Assembly (NCBI GenBank): GCA_020746995.1
Contig: JAGPXD010000004.1
Location: 1,860,001 to 1,924,000 of the forward strand
DNA from: Plectosphaerella cucumerina
Taxonomy: Eukaryota; Ascomycota; Sordariomycetes; Glomerellales; Plectosphaerellaceae
Direction of reading: 5' to 3'
DNA length: 64,000 nucleotides
How positions within the stretch are numbered: the stretch's first letter is position 1; each line of letters begins with the position of its first letter. Positions 21,255 to 31,695 of this stretch are shown here, piece by piece. Both the position numbers and the translations under genes were made by a program. A model generated the notes under the pieces. It ran no database searches. It worked only from the letters and a program-made list of their open reading frames with translations, and was not told the DNA's origin.

Positions 21255-22424
21255 TCAAAGATGTGTGATACCGTCGTCATGGTTCCCGGCACGTGGCAGG
21301 TCAATGTCGACTAACCAGGGGGCGTTCCGCGGGCGATACGCCACATCCATGATGGCGGCATTGACGAACAAGGTCTGTTGACCTGCTGTAAATGACAAGT
21401 CACCGCCGGGTGTCAGGTCGACCGGGCGACATTTTGCTTCGCGCAAGGCCTGGGCGCGCTCCTCGGGGTTGTCAACCAGGCCATACCCATCGATCCATTG
21501 CGTCTTCTCGAAAGCCTCGGCGGCGATGCGGTTTCCTGGTGCAGCAGGTGCCCAGTCGACAAGCTTCGCGCCCCACGCCTCGTGGATGTGGCCAAAGCAG
21601 TGGATCTTGGGCCTGGCGCGGCAGATGGCGTCGAAAAGCTGGGGGCAGCCAGCCGTCTCTTGGTTGACGGTGGCGTCGAGGACGTCCTTGGGCGGGCCGT
21701 GGGTGAAGGCTACGTCGACACCTTCGGGTATGTCGAAGCGGTGGGAGCCCGGCGGGTACTGGAACCCCCAGAGGCCATACTCGGGCGTCAAGGGCGAGGC
21801 GTACGTGCGAAGCTTGGCACCGTTCGCGAGGGTGAACTCATGGGAGCCCTCGCCGAGGAAAATCACGTTGTCAGCGGCAGCGGCATCGACAATAGCCCGA
21901 ACATGGTCGGCACGAGCTCGGAGCTCGTCCAAGGCTGGGCCCTTGGTGCCTATCTGCTCTTTCCACTGGACGAACCTGGACCAGTGAACAGGGTCGAGGG
22001 TCCTATCGTGATTCCCAGGTATGACGAGCTTCAGGGGTGCGGAGAGTTCGCGGAGCATGGAGAAGGTGCTCTCATACTCTGCGGTGGTCGACCTGGCGGT
22101 GAGGTCGCCGCAGTGAATGGCGACGTCGGCGGCGGGAAGGGGAAAGCTGTAGGTCTGAACGCGGTTACCGGAGGCATCGTACTGGTCGTCGCCCTCGAGC
22201 GGCTTCCGGCCATGGGTGTCTGAGATGATGAGGATGCGGGTTCTGACGGAGGTTGTGGGCATCTTGGCGGGTTCTGTGCGGCGGACACCGGAGATTTGTC
22301 GACAAGTGAGACTGGCGTGACGAAGGACGGGAATGGTCGATGTAGACGGTCTGATTGACGTCCACAGGAAGGAGAGTCGTTGATGGCATTGTAGCCGTGA
22401 GAGACGCAGGCCGTGCCACGACAT
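21255..22424 (-). CDS. Calcineurin-like metallophosphoesterase, MPPED type
   Basis: Single exon, up to 389 residues. All metal-site motifs are present in order: ISDTHG, HCGDLT, PGNHDRT, FTHGPP and CFGHIHE, so a two-metal phosphoesterase is expected to be active. THGPP followed by ARPKIHCFGHIHEAWG, then FVNAA and a C-terminal PW-x-VDIDLP stretch match the MPPED (metallophosphoesterase domain) family rather than PP1/PP2A. Substrate in the cell is unknown. The start is uncertain: ATG 22424 adds 54 residues rich in Arg, Ser and Thr without acids, which could be a mitochondrial presequence; ATG 22262 (MPTTSVRTRI) would begin just before the catalytic domain. Divergent from MED31, sharing about 560 bases of upstream DNA. 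Confidence 0.85.
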   Translation of the reverse strand: MSWHGLRLSRLQCHQRLSFLWTSIRPSTSTIPVLRHASLTCRQISGVRRTEPAKMPTTSVRTRILIISDTHGRKPLEGDDQYDASGNRVQTYSFPLPAADVAIHCGDLTARSTTAEYESTFSMLRELSAPLKLVIPGNHDRTLDPVHWSRFVQWKEQIGTKGPALDELRARADHVRAIVDAAAADNVIFLGEGSHEFTLANGAKLRTYASPLTPEYGLWGFQYPPGSHRFDIPEGVDVAFTHGPPKDVLDATVNQETAGCPQLFDAICRARPKIHCFGHIHEAWGAKLVDWAPAAPGNRIAAEAFEKTQWIDGYGLVDNPEERAQALREAKCRPVDLTPGGDLSFTAGQQTLFVNAAIMDVAYRPRNAPWLVDIDLPRAGNHDDGITHL

Positions 22425-22985
22425 GCCTGGCGATGAGGGGCAGGCAGCTCACTGGAGTGGAGTGTTGCCGGGCAGACCAGACGTCACAGCTCCAGGCAGC
22501 TCGGTGCTAACGGCGGGCGCTACTGCAGGTTCGAGCAGGGGCAGATTCGGACTGGAAGAGGGGTGAGTCTGGGGTGGTTGCATTCCAGTGTCGTACAGTG
22601 GGCGGTACTTCTGGGTACCGGACGATCGTACACACTACAAGTCGGATAAGTCGATGAGTTGGAAGAGAAGAGCGGATTGCTTGAGCGAAGAGATGAGTTG
22701 ATAGTCCATTAGAGCCAGGAGTATCAACGCCGTGAAGCCGGGATTGGTAGAGTTGTTGAAGTTGCCGTCTTGTAGGTGGAGAAAATGGATGGAGGGCAGG
22801 GACGTTTTATGGGGTGACCCGGGTGAGCAGGCACTGAACGACCATCCATCCATGGCGCTAGCTGAAGTTCAACCCATCGCCATCAGCCAGCAACTTCCAC
22901 TTCACCATCGCCATCACCTCCACAACATCCGCCCACAACAGCCAACCCAGCACACGCGGCCTCAATTGCCCGCGCGCGCACCATT
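22425..22985. other. Shared upstream region of metallophosphoesterase and MED31
   Basis: Divergent promoter region of about 560 bases. No gene or repeat recognised. Confidence 0.6.
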
Positions 22986-23446
22986 ATGGAGGAATCAACA
23001 CAACCGCAAGACACCACGATGCGCGACTCGCCCCCCGCGCCACCCACAGACGACTCTCCCAAAGAGCCGGTCTACGGCGGCTACACCCGCTTCGAGCTCG
23101 AGCTCGAGGTACGTCCCCCCCTCCCCTTCCTTCCTCCTTTCGACCCGATACTAATTCAGACCTCCCCCAGTTCGTCCAGTCCCTCGCCAACCCATGGTAC
23201 CTCAACCACCTCGCCGCGCAAAAGTTCCTCTCCAAGCCCGAGTTCGTCGCCTACCTCGACTACCTCCAGTACTGGACGCGCCCGCCCTACCTCAAGTACC
23301 TCATGTACCCCGGCCCGACGCTCAAGATGCTGGAGCTGCTGCAGCAGGAAAAGTTTCGCCAGGACATCATCAGCCCGGACCTCGTGCAGCGGCTGGTGGA
23401 CGACGGCATGCAGGCGGCGGTCGAGTGGCACCGGGGAGGTGCGTAG
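22986..23446 (+). CDS. MED31: Mediator complex subunit 31 (Soh1)
   Basis: Two exons, 22986-23108 and 23171-23446, intron 23109-23170 (GTACGT...CCCCAG), 132 residues. After about 36 disordered residues comes the highly conserved MED31 core: FVQSLANPWYLNHLAA, YLDYLQYWTRPPYLKYLMYP and LLQQEKFR. MED31 is a small helical subunit of the Mediator middle module that links activators to RNA polymerase II in the nucleus. The core joins exactly across the intron (ELELE to FVQSLAN). The C terminus ends soon after the core (AVEWHRGGA), as usual for filamentous fungi. It converges with RPC11, with 245 bases between the coding ends. Confidence 0.95.
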
Positions 23447-23691
23447 TCACAAGCAGCGTGGCACGAAGAGAAAGGCAGGGGAGAGAGAGGGAGGCAGGCT
23501 CCCGGAATGATACCCATCGAAATGGTCTTTTGGACTGCACATGAATAATGAAGTCAGATATAAGAGAAAGAAGAAAAGAAGCCCAACGCCTCGCAATGCC
23601 GTGTGTCCGTGGACCAAGACACCCATGCCCTCCGCCAACCTTCCGAAAAAAAAACGCCGCAATAACCAAGCACACCTGTCTAACTCCGCGC

Positions 23692-24130
23692 CTAGTTTTC
23701 TCTCCAGCGCGCGCCGCAGGTCATGCACTGTCAAGTCGTCAGCAACCAAGTCCGAGACACACAGAAACACCCCTTGGAATAACTCACCTTGAGGAACGTG
23801 GTCATAGGCTCATCAGCAGAGCGGATCTGGACCTGGTAAAAGGCAGCCTCCAGGCCCGAGCAGTTGTCCTTGGGGCACTGGGCGGGCGTCTTGTCGGCAT
23901 TGTCCCACTCGCCGGCGCCGCCGAAGACGTCCTCGCGCTCGACGCGCTCAAAGGCCTTGCGTGAGTAGAAGGGCCCGGTGATGGAGTGCTCGTAGGGACA
24001 GGTGCGGCACTCGAGGCGGTTGCGCACCGAGGCGACGCTCGAGATTGTGAGGATGTTGGCGCAGTTGGGGCAGACTGAGAGGTCAGCGGGTGTTCGGAGA
24101 TGTGGCAGGGGGGCACATACAGAGCAGCAT
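23692..24130 (-). CDS. RPC11: RNA polymerase III subunit RPC11 (TFIIS-like C11)
   Basis: Three exons: a tiny first exon 24121-24130 (10 bases), 23788-24074, and a last exon of 36 bases, 23692-23727; introns 24075-24120 and 23728-23787. The 110-residue product has an N-terminal zinc ribbon (CPNCANILT, CRTCPYEH) and a C-terminal TFIIS-like ribbon with the acidic hairpin ADEPMTTFLK followed by CMTCGARWREN. C11 gives Pol III RNA cleavage, proofreading and termination/re-initiation activity; the invariant D-E of the hairpin is present. The family consensus starts with ML-L-F-CPNC, which is exactly recovered only by joining the 10-base exon, and the final CxxC only by adding exon three. This gives good support to the unusual exon structure. 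Confidence 0.95.
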
Positions 24131-24900
24131 TTTGGCGGTTTATCTTTCTGCAGAATATCAAGATTGGTGTAGCAAGACGGTGAGAGCCTGCGTCGCAATG
24201 TTGAGGGCGGTTGGTGTTGTGTGTCAGTCAGTATCGTGGCGGCAGGCTCATGTCGAGATGGTGAGAGGGTGGGTGACGATCAAAAATTCACATGTCCACC
24301 AGCCAGTCCGGTCGTGAGTCTTTCAGCCTGCCATATTCAGGACGAGACCCACCTCAACTTGACGTTCTGCCCGCCACACTGAGTCGGGCATCCAGCAGAG
24401 CCGGGCAGCACATCCCGTCGGACCTCGCTGAGTCAGCATTATGCACGGCCGCTGGGCCAGCACCAGCGTTTGCGCGCCAGCAGCGCGTGCCAGCCCGAGA
24501 TCACTGCCACCTCCTGCATTACGTCGGCCACCCATCTCGACCACTGACACACTGACACACCCGACTGACTGCCCACGGACACGGACTACGTACGGCCCAA
24601 ACGAAACAAACCACCTTTTGGCTTACCCGCCCAACGAACGACCGACTGATTGACTGCAACGACGATACGATCTCACGACATACACCATTTCCAGAGTGTT
24701 GCGCGACCGAAAACCCCCGTACCATACAACCCAACCCTGCACTGCGCCGAGCCGCCCCTCCAAAAGTGCCCCTCGCTGCCCCTCACCTCACCTCACGTCG
24801 CATCCCGGGCTGAATCCGCACTCACGACGACAACGACGACTTCCCTCCAGACACCGACACCACGACATCGTTGCCTCGAGAAGCCCTCCCAACAGTCACA
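24131..24900. other. Shared upstream region of RPC11 and ankyrin gene
   Basis: About 770 bases between divergent genes; the half next to the ankyrin gene is C/A-rich leader-like sequence. No gene recognised. Confidence 0.6.
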
Positions 24901-25689
24901 ATGGCCGCCGATGAAGAGGTCCACGAGGTTAGTCCCCCTCCTCATTCCCATCCCTCCCGCTCTCGCCGCCGCTGACATCCAACCCACCCACCAGGGCGCC
25001 TCCACCAAGGAACTCCTAATCGAAGCCTGCCGGCGCAACAACACCGACCTCCTCCAAGAGATCATCGATGGCATCCTCCCCGACGAGGACCGCCTCTCCG
25101 CCCTCCTCAACGAAACCACCACCGTCATGGGGAACCACCTCTACCACGAGGCCGCCTCCCAGGGCAACTGTCCGTCCCCTTCCCTTCCACCTAGATCCCC
25201 TCCTCCCACTAACTCCCCTCCCCTCCAGACGAAATCATCGACCTCCTCCTCGACCAGCCAAACTTCGAATGCGACCCCGTCAGCCGCCGCGAGGGCGACA
25301 CCCCCCTCCACTCCGCCATCCGCTGGATCAACGCCGAACCCCCCGCGAACCGCGAATTCGGCAACGCCCTCGTCGACATGATGCTCGAGGCCGGCTCCAA
25401 CCCCCGCACCAAGAACAAGGGCGGCCTCTCCGCCTTCCACCTCGTCGATCCCGCCAACGACGCCCTCCGCCAGCTGATACGCAAGCACGAGTACGCCGCC
25501 CTCAACGCCGGCGACTTCGTCAATGTCGAGCAGCCTCCCTCCAAGAAGCCCCCTCTGCCGTCCTCCGCGGCCCCCGGCGCCCCGGCGCCCCAGCCTGACG
25601 TTGAGGATGATGATGATGCCGAGTTCAGCGGCAGCGACGACGAGGAGCGCGCCGAGTGGGAGCGGAGGCGGGCCGCCAGGCGGGGATGA
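24901..25689 (+). CDS. Small ankyrin-repeat protein
   Basis: Three exons, 24901-24927, 24995-25169, 25229-25689; introns 24928-24994 (GTTAGT...CCACCAG) and 25170-25228 (GTCCGT...CTCCAG). The 220-residue product starts MAADEEVHEGASTKELL and contains two to three ankyrin repeats, with the typical HLYHEAASQGN, DTPLHSAIRW and GLSAFHLVD helix starts. The last 60 residues are Pro-rich, then acidic (DVEDDDDAEFSGSDDEE) and basic. Ankyrin repeats bind partner proteins; the layout and size resemble small cytoplasmic/nuclear fungal ankyrin proteins such as yeast YCR051W, but the orthology is not certain. The second intron is CT-rich and has a weak donor, so that junction (QGN-Y-EIID) is inferred mainly from frame and repeat spacing. 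Confidence 0.85.
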
Positions 25690-26182
25690 GCCGGCATAGG
25701 GATACAGGCGCAGGCAGACGGTATGCCGTGTTGTGCGTTTTTGGATAGAAAGGACGCGCGCGGCCGTAGGACGGGCAATAGATTTCCTCTCCTCCCTCAC
25801 CCACATTAGCGAAGCGGAGCGCTAGACGAACCACCGCATCTTGACGAATTGACTTTTTTGCACCTGCTCCAAAAACATGGATCCATGACTATTCAAGGCA
25901 TGTGATATTCTAGTACCAAACTATTTCCTAGGTAGGTGAGCACGGTCGAGGGACACTCGCCGGTAAAGCAATCTGGTCCCGTCTCTTGGGCACGCCCGCA
26001 AAAAACATATATCCACATGAGGTCGTCGTCGTCGTCTAAGGAAGGAAGGCAGGGTATCCATCGCCAAAAGGAGGGAACTCGCAAACGCTGTAAATCCAGA
26101 AAACCACAAGGCATGAGAGTTTGCTTGGGGACCAGCCCCTTCATGCCAAACCTGAACAGATCCAGGCTGCAGCCTTTGCTGC
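25690..26182. other. Intergenic between convergent genes
   Basis: 3' flanks of the ankyrin and thaumatin-like genes. Nothing recognised. Confidence 0.6.
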
Positions 26183-27483
26183 TCACCACCATCCGCCCAG
26201 CGCCACCGCGAGCAGACCTGTGCCGACAAGCAGGCCAAAAGACGCGGGGGCCTTACCGAGCGAGGCCGCAGACTCTTCGGCGCTCCTCTTCTCTATGTAG
26301 GTCTTGTTAGACACCAGGTTGAAACTCTCGGGTCTCAGGCGACCCGTCTCGGCAATCTCGAACAGCTGGTCGCCCAGGGTTCGCAGGATGTTCGTGCTCC
26401 GGCCCTTGGGGCAGAACTTGACCTCCCAGCCGCCGCCCGACGGGATGATGAAAGTGGACGTCTGGTCATCGTAGGCGTAGCTGTAGGCGTCGGGACACAC
26501 CGACTTTGCCACGTACGAGTACCTGCTAGGAGAGCACGTGTCGGGCTGGTCGTGGTTGCCGGCGCAGCAGTCCTCGTCGCGGCCAGTGGCGGCGCACTGG
26601 CTCAGGCACGGGCTGAAGATGGGTCGCTGGATGTTGTCGTCAGGGTACGGGTAGATGCCGTCGCCCGGCTTGGTGGGCGGCTCGGCCAGGAGAGACCAGG
26701 GGCACCAGTCGCGCAAGCCGTCGTTGGAGTACTGGTGCTCCCACGGAATGGGGAACGAGCTGTTGCTGTACGTCTCACCGCTCAGGGTAGGGTCGTCCAG
26801 GAAACCCGAGGTTCCGATGCAGACAACGTTAGTCAGGTTGGGCGGGATGAACGTTGTGTTGCGTGCCGGGATGTAGTGGATGGCCATGGGCAGGTTGTAG
26901 CCGTCGACGAGGGAGATGTCGTAAAAGGTCTGCCGGTTTGCAATACCACCAGCCAGGGTGAACTCGGCCAGAGTAGCCGGCAGCTTGCCCTGGGATTTGG
27001 TTAGCATTTCCCCACGCGATTGATGTGAAGGTCTCGACTTACAGCAACTTCGCACTGGAGCTTGCCGAAACAGTCGCCGGTGCCACAGCTCGCCGAATCG
27101 CCGCTGCCGGTGCAGTTTGTCCTTCCCCAGACCCTGCCCTGCCATGTCGGTCCAACCCAAAGATTTCTCGACTCGTCCGGTTTCAGCGAGAAGCCGGCCG
27201 TACTGGGACCGACGCCATGCTGCGTGAGGATCGCGGGCCAGACGTTATCTGGGCAGGCATTCGTGACCTTGAGAGGGATTCGGCCGTCCCATTCCTCCGG
27301 CGGGCCCTGTCTTGGGAGGTTGTAGTGTTCGTTCAGGTGAAGGAAGTCTCGACGAAAGCTCGGTGCGGTCAGGGGGAATTCTTGAGTCGAGGCAAGAGAT
27401 GTCTGTGCCAGCAATGCCAGGGTCAAGACGCGCAGCGCCTCGTGCCCGACTGGTGTTGCACGGCGATGCGTGGAACTCAGCAT
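26183..27483 (-). CDS. Thaumatin-like secreted protein
   Basis: Two exons, 27043-27483 and 26183-26989, intron 26990-27042 (GTAAGT...ATCCCAG), 415 residues. An N-terminal hydrophobic stretch (LRVLTLALLAQTSLAS) serves as signal peptide; ATG 27483 is preferred over an in-frame ATG at 27582 because it puts the hydrophobic segment closer to the start. The thaumatin signature is complete: SCGTGDCFGKLQC, preceded by NACPDNVWPAI and followed by the FYDISLVDGYNLPM stretch typical of the family. Many later cysteines fit the multi-disulfide fold. The end is hydrophobic (FGLLVGTGLLAVALGGWW), which suggests a GPI-attachment signal or a membrane tail. Plant thaumatin-like proteins bind or cleave beta-glucan; in fungi a wall-related role is inferred. 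Confidence 0.9.
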
Positions 27484-28410
27484 CGTTCGTGTGGATGCAC
27501 AGTCTGTGGGGATATTCGATTGTCGATCTGGGGTTCGAAACGTCTGATGATCGAGGGAATGTGTCTGCTGCATAAACAGCATGAAAAAGAGAAAGGAGTG
27601 TCGATCTCGCTATATATCTTGTCCAGCAAGCTATACCCTGGATCTTTGAGTACAAGTAAACATGCCAGGCTCGCGACTTGGAGAGCGACCCTGAGGCGGC
27701 GGGGGATATAATAAGACCCTACCCGGCCACGAGGTGACGTACGGGTTCAAGGGTTCAGCGGCGAACCTTGACAGGGGTCGACGTTCAAAAGGGGAGTGAT
27801 CTTCAAGTGACGGCCAATTCGATTGTGCTGGATGGCCATTCACGACCTCTAGGGTCACGAGGCAGGATGGAGGGTATGCTTCGGGCGGGGCGGCCAACGG
27901 TTCGAAAGCAGGTTCAGGAACCGGACCAGGAACGGCGCTTGTTGTGCTGTAGGGCGGTCTGAGGGTCGTGATGCGAACGACTGATTCGCAAGCGCAGGGG
28001 CAGGGCTGGGGTGGTAATGATACTTGCGGAGAGAACCAAGGCAGATGACAGAGTGTGAAGCTTCGGCGAACTCGACACTTGTCGAGATCGAAGTCACAGG
28101 TTATAGACATTACAGGTAGGTAATCGGGAACGCAGATGGAAGGCTTGACACTTGCCAGTCCATCATGGTCGCTCCTCCCTTGACCATCAGGTCGGGGGCA
28201 GTGTCAACATGAAAGCATGCTGGTTCGTCGCTTCCATGGCAGCAATGACGCAGGTGAGGTTGGGTGCCAGATCTTGGCGGGTAAGGTAGGCAGGGCAGGG
28301 AGGGCAAGACAGGGGTGAGCCACCCCCAAAACTTGGATTCCGTCTCCACTACCAAATCAGGTCGCAGGACCCTGAACCACCCCCAGACAACTTCCAACCT
28401 GCCTACCTGC
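27484..28410. other. Intergenic: thaumatin promoter and HET gene 3' flank
   Basis: No protein or RNA gene recognised in about 930 bases. Confidence 0.6.
27611..27617 (-). promoter_or_regulatory. Candidate TATA box of the thaumatin-like gene
   Basis: TATATAT, the same on both strands apart from phase, lies about 130 bases upstream of the minus-strand start codon at 27483. Confidence 0.35.
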
Positions 28411-30940
28411 CTAGACCAACAAAACAACTGTCTCTTCCACATCCTCAAATAGACATTGCCGTGCCTTCAATCTGAAGAAGCCGGCTCTCGTATACTCTGC
28501 CGCGTCGGGTCGAGTCGTCTCCACCACCAAGCCCTCGGACACATGCCACACCGTCTCCCGGCGCTCAGTCTTCGTCTCCCGCAGCATCTCCAAGAGAAAG
28601 AGATCCCTCCCATCGCCGGCATCACTCGGAATGTCAAAAGTACACTCGAGGCTGTCTTCTTCCTCCGACTTCCCCCAGTCTTTTGGCTTCTCAGAAGCAA
28701 CCTTGGCGACATACATACCCTCAAGTTTCATTCTGGCCTGCAGCAAATCGTGGTCTGCAACCAATCTCGCCATCTCTTCGACTACTGCCTCTGACTCCGA
28801 CTCCGAATCAGGCGTGCTCGGTCGAGATACCGCCCCCATCCTGATTGTTGTGATGTCCTTTGATTTGAGTATAGAGTCCTCTGGCATCGGGTAGTAGTCC
28901 TGCCAGACTTCGTCGGATGACCTTTCGGCCGACTTCATCTTTGGGAATCCTTCATCTGCCAAGTTCCCCGATGTAGGCGCGTACTTCTTGAGCCGACAGC
29001 GGAGGCTCAAGCGACAGAGGCTCAGCCAGCCGAACGGGTTCAACGGCGTCTTTGGTTTGGTCGATAGATCGACGAGTTCAGCCGTGATCTGATACCCATC
29101 AACTGGCCGATGGGGGAAATCCGTCTCATACAACGACGTAAACTTCACCTGCGCCGTTGTAGAGGACCACGCCCAGCTGGGCGCATCTGGAAGTCTCGAG
29201 ACAGTGCCAGTAGGTCGAGGTGGCGACGACTGAGACGAAGGCGGCGGTGGCAAGGCCGGAGTGCCGTGTATCCGGAACCAAAGCAAGCTGGACGGCAACG
29301 ACTCCCTCCAATGTCCAGCAACGTACCCGTTCCCAGTCTTTGCCTGGATCAGCTTGGCTATACCAGCCAAAGCAGGCAGCCTATCGCTCTGGTACGATAT
29401 CTCCAGCCCAGAGAACCGTTCAACAACTTGATGCCAATAGTCCCTCGTGACAAAGTCCGGCCCACGCTTCATCGCCTCGGAAAGCTGCAGGAGGCCTTCG
29501 TCTCTCACCTCGTAGTCAAACTCACAACCCAGCGGCTCGACTTCAGTAGCCCTCATGCTGGGACACTCCCACATCAGGCCTTGGAGCGTGCAGTGCAGAA
29601 TGCGGCGGGATAGGAGGCGTTCCTGGAGGACCCAGGCGCGTTTGTTCAAAGGACAGTTCTGCACCTGCCAAAGCCAGGACAATCGCCGAGGCATCATGAG
29701 CGGAAACCATTCCGTGTTCCGCTTCATTAGTGTCGAGAACTCGTCCCACTTCCGGGTGATAGGTTCCTGAAATAGAGGCCACCGCCGATTCTTGAATTGA
29801 CTCCCCGGTCGAGCGAAGAGACAGCCGTAATCGCTATTGACGGCGGCACTCGCGGCGATTGTGAACTCGGCATGACGGTAGTACTCGGCCATACGAGGCG
29901 CCTCTCTTGTCCAGTCTTCCGTGTCAAGCCCAGAAGTAGGCTGGATGATGCACATTGAATCGATCCAGAGATACCTGATACCCATGCGTATCGTGATCAT
30001 GGCCGCCTCTGCGAAGGTCTTGGGCATCCGGGAGATGTCGATGGATGCTTGGAGGGATGGCATGTTGGTCCGGTTCAGTTTGAAGTCGTGCTGAACATCT
30101 CCCCAGCAGTGACTGAGAATGACATAGCGGCCTCTCTTGCCGTTGGTCTCGATGACACGAGGGCCGCCGGGGCAGGCGAAATCGAGTACCCGGGTAGGAA
30201 GCGTTGGGCCCTCGCTACTTGGATCGTTGTCGTCCTGGGAATACGACTCGTCGACACAGCCGCCTTCGTGGACGGAGATGCAGTTCCAGCGCCAGAAGAT
30301 GGCCAAGTCTGGTTTGCCAATGGCTGGATTAGGCACAAACTTGTTTTCCTCTGTATCAGCTTCCGTCAGCCTGTCTTTTCTCGGACTGCACATTAAAATG
30401 ACCCGGGGATCAAGACTCACTACAATCCAAGAGCATCCTCAATGGCAGGGACCCATTTATGGGGACCTCGTAGCTCTTATACTCCGTCATATTCCAAGAG
30501 CTCTCTTCCTCGTCCATCTCTTCATATTTGTCGACCGCCCCATCCTCGAGCGGAATGCTGATCCTCTCCTGCCCGAGCAGCGGAAACGGTCTGCCCTCTC
30601 CATCCCAACACCACAGAGTCAAGCGATCATCGAGATCAAGGCTGAGGCATATCTCCCCAATCACGTTGAGTAGCATCGTCTCGTGGATGGCAGTAGCATA
30701 CGGAAGAATGACCCCAAGGATGTATCTGCAGGTCCAGCACCCGAAATACGCTGATTTGGTCACTTTCGTAAAGCTGCCGAGAAGGACTTTGGCGGGATTG
30801 AGCATCTCTCTTGCAAGAGAGACCGAGCGAAAGCCACTAAACTTGATCGCAGCGCATGTTTCGCAGCGGTGACCGTCGTACTCGGTAATGGCTGGCAAGG
30901 AGGTAGCCCAGTACCTCTCGACAAAGGTTTGGTCTGGCAT
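28411..30940 (-). CDS. HET-domain (heterokaryon incompatibility) protein
   Basis: Two exons, 30421-30940 and 28411-30374, about 827 residues. The HET domain lies in the second exon: the motifs YVILSHCWG, then FAEAAMITIRMGIRYLWIDS and CIIQ, then MAEYYRHAEFTIAAS and RAWVLQERLLSRRILH, all in the family order. HET domains trigger cell death when unlike strains fuse and probably act through a TIR-like fold; this protein may be one of the many HET paralogues of unknown specificity. Upstream, residues 1-173 hold two C-x-x-C pairs (CETC, CWTC) common before HET domains. The intron 30375-30420 uses donor GTGAGT; the acceptor AAAAG is chosen because the stronger GTGCAG site would break the frame, so this junction is tentative. 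The C-terminal third is variable and acidic. Confidence 0.88.
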
Positions 30941-31695
30941 CTTGAAGGTGGGCCGTGAGAAGAAGAAGTATCTGGAGTGCAGAGAGACTGAAAACTAATG
31001 ACAGCGGAGACACGCCCATTCGCAGACCAGGGGAGGATGGGTCGTAAGATGAACAATTTTCTGCAATGTAAGGAGACCGAAGACTTGAAAAGAGAGAAGA
31101 CATGCCTGTACGCAGTCTAGGGGTTTCACTCCCTCTTCTACTTTGTGGTCAGGCTGTGCAGCTGGGCGTGGCAGTGCCCCTGCTGTCAGCCGAACAACTG
31201 AACGTGGCACGAATAGTCTTGTGAGGCACTGCACCACTGTGTTCCCAGGTGGTACGTCTTGCAGGAGCAACGAGCCAGTCGAAATCCTCACATGAACGCG
31301 CCAAGAGTCATATCTTCCTATCACCGTGGTGATCACCGAGCCTCACAGGCCTCCGACTCCTACACCTCAAACATGTCAGCATGTTCACCAAGCAAGCAGA
31401 ACTCTCAGTAGAACCAAGTCTATTAGAAGCATGCATGGAAGTCGTCCACGCCTCGACTCCAAGGCACCTATGCCGCCGTGGCCGTCTCGAATGTGTTCTT
31501 CGTGTGTCTTCGTGGCGTCGTGGGCTCTGCGTGGCCCACGCCCGCGTGGCTTCCTCCTCCGCCTACCAGCTTCATAGCATGCCGCCGCATCTTTTCAAAG
31601 GTATCATTGAATGTGTGAAAGGGAAAACGGGAGGGGCCATCACCCCCGGGGCCCCCAGCTGCTCGCGAACTTCATCGCCACCCGCGGCCGCTTCT
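30941..31695. other. Intergenic: HET promoter and Hsp70-like 3' flank
   Basis: No gene recognised in about 755 bases; the small ORFs lack domain features. Confidence 0.55.
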
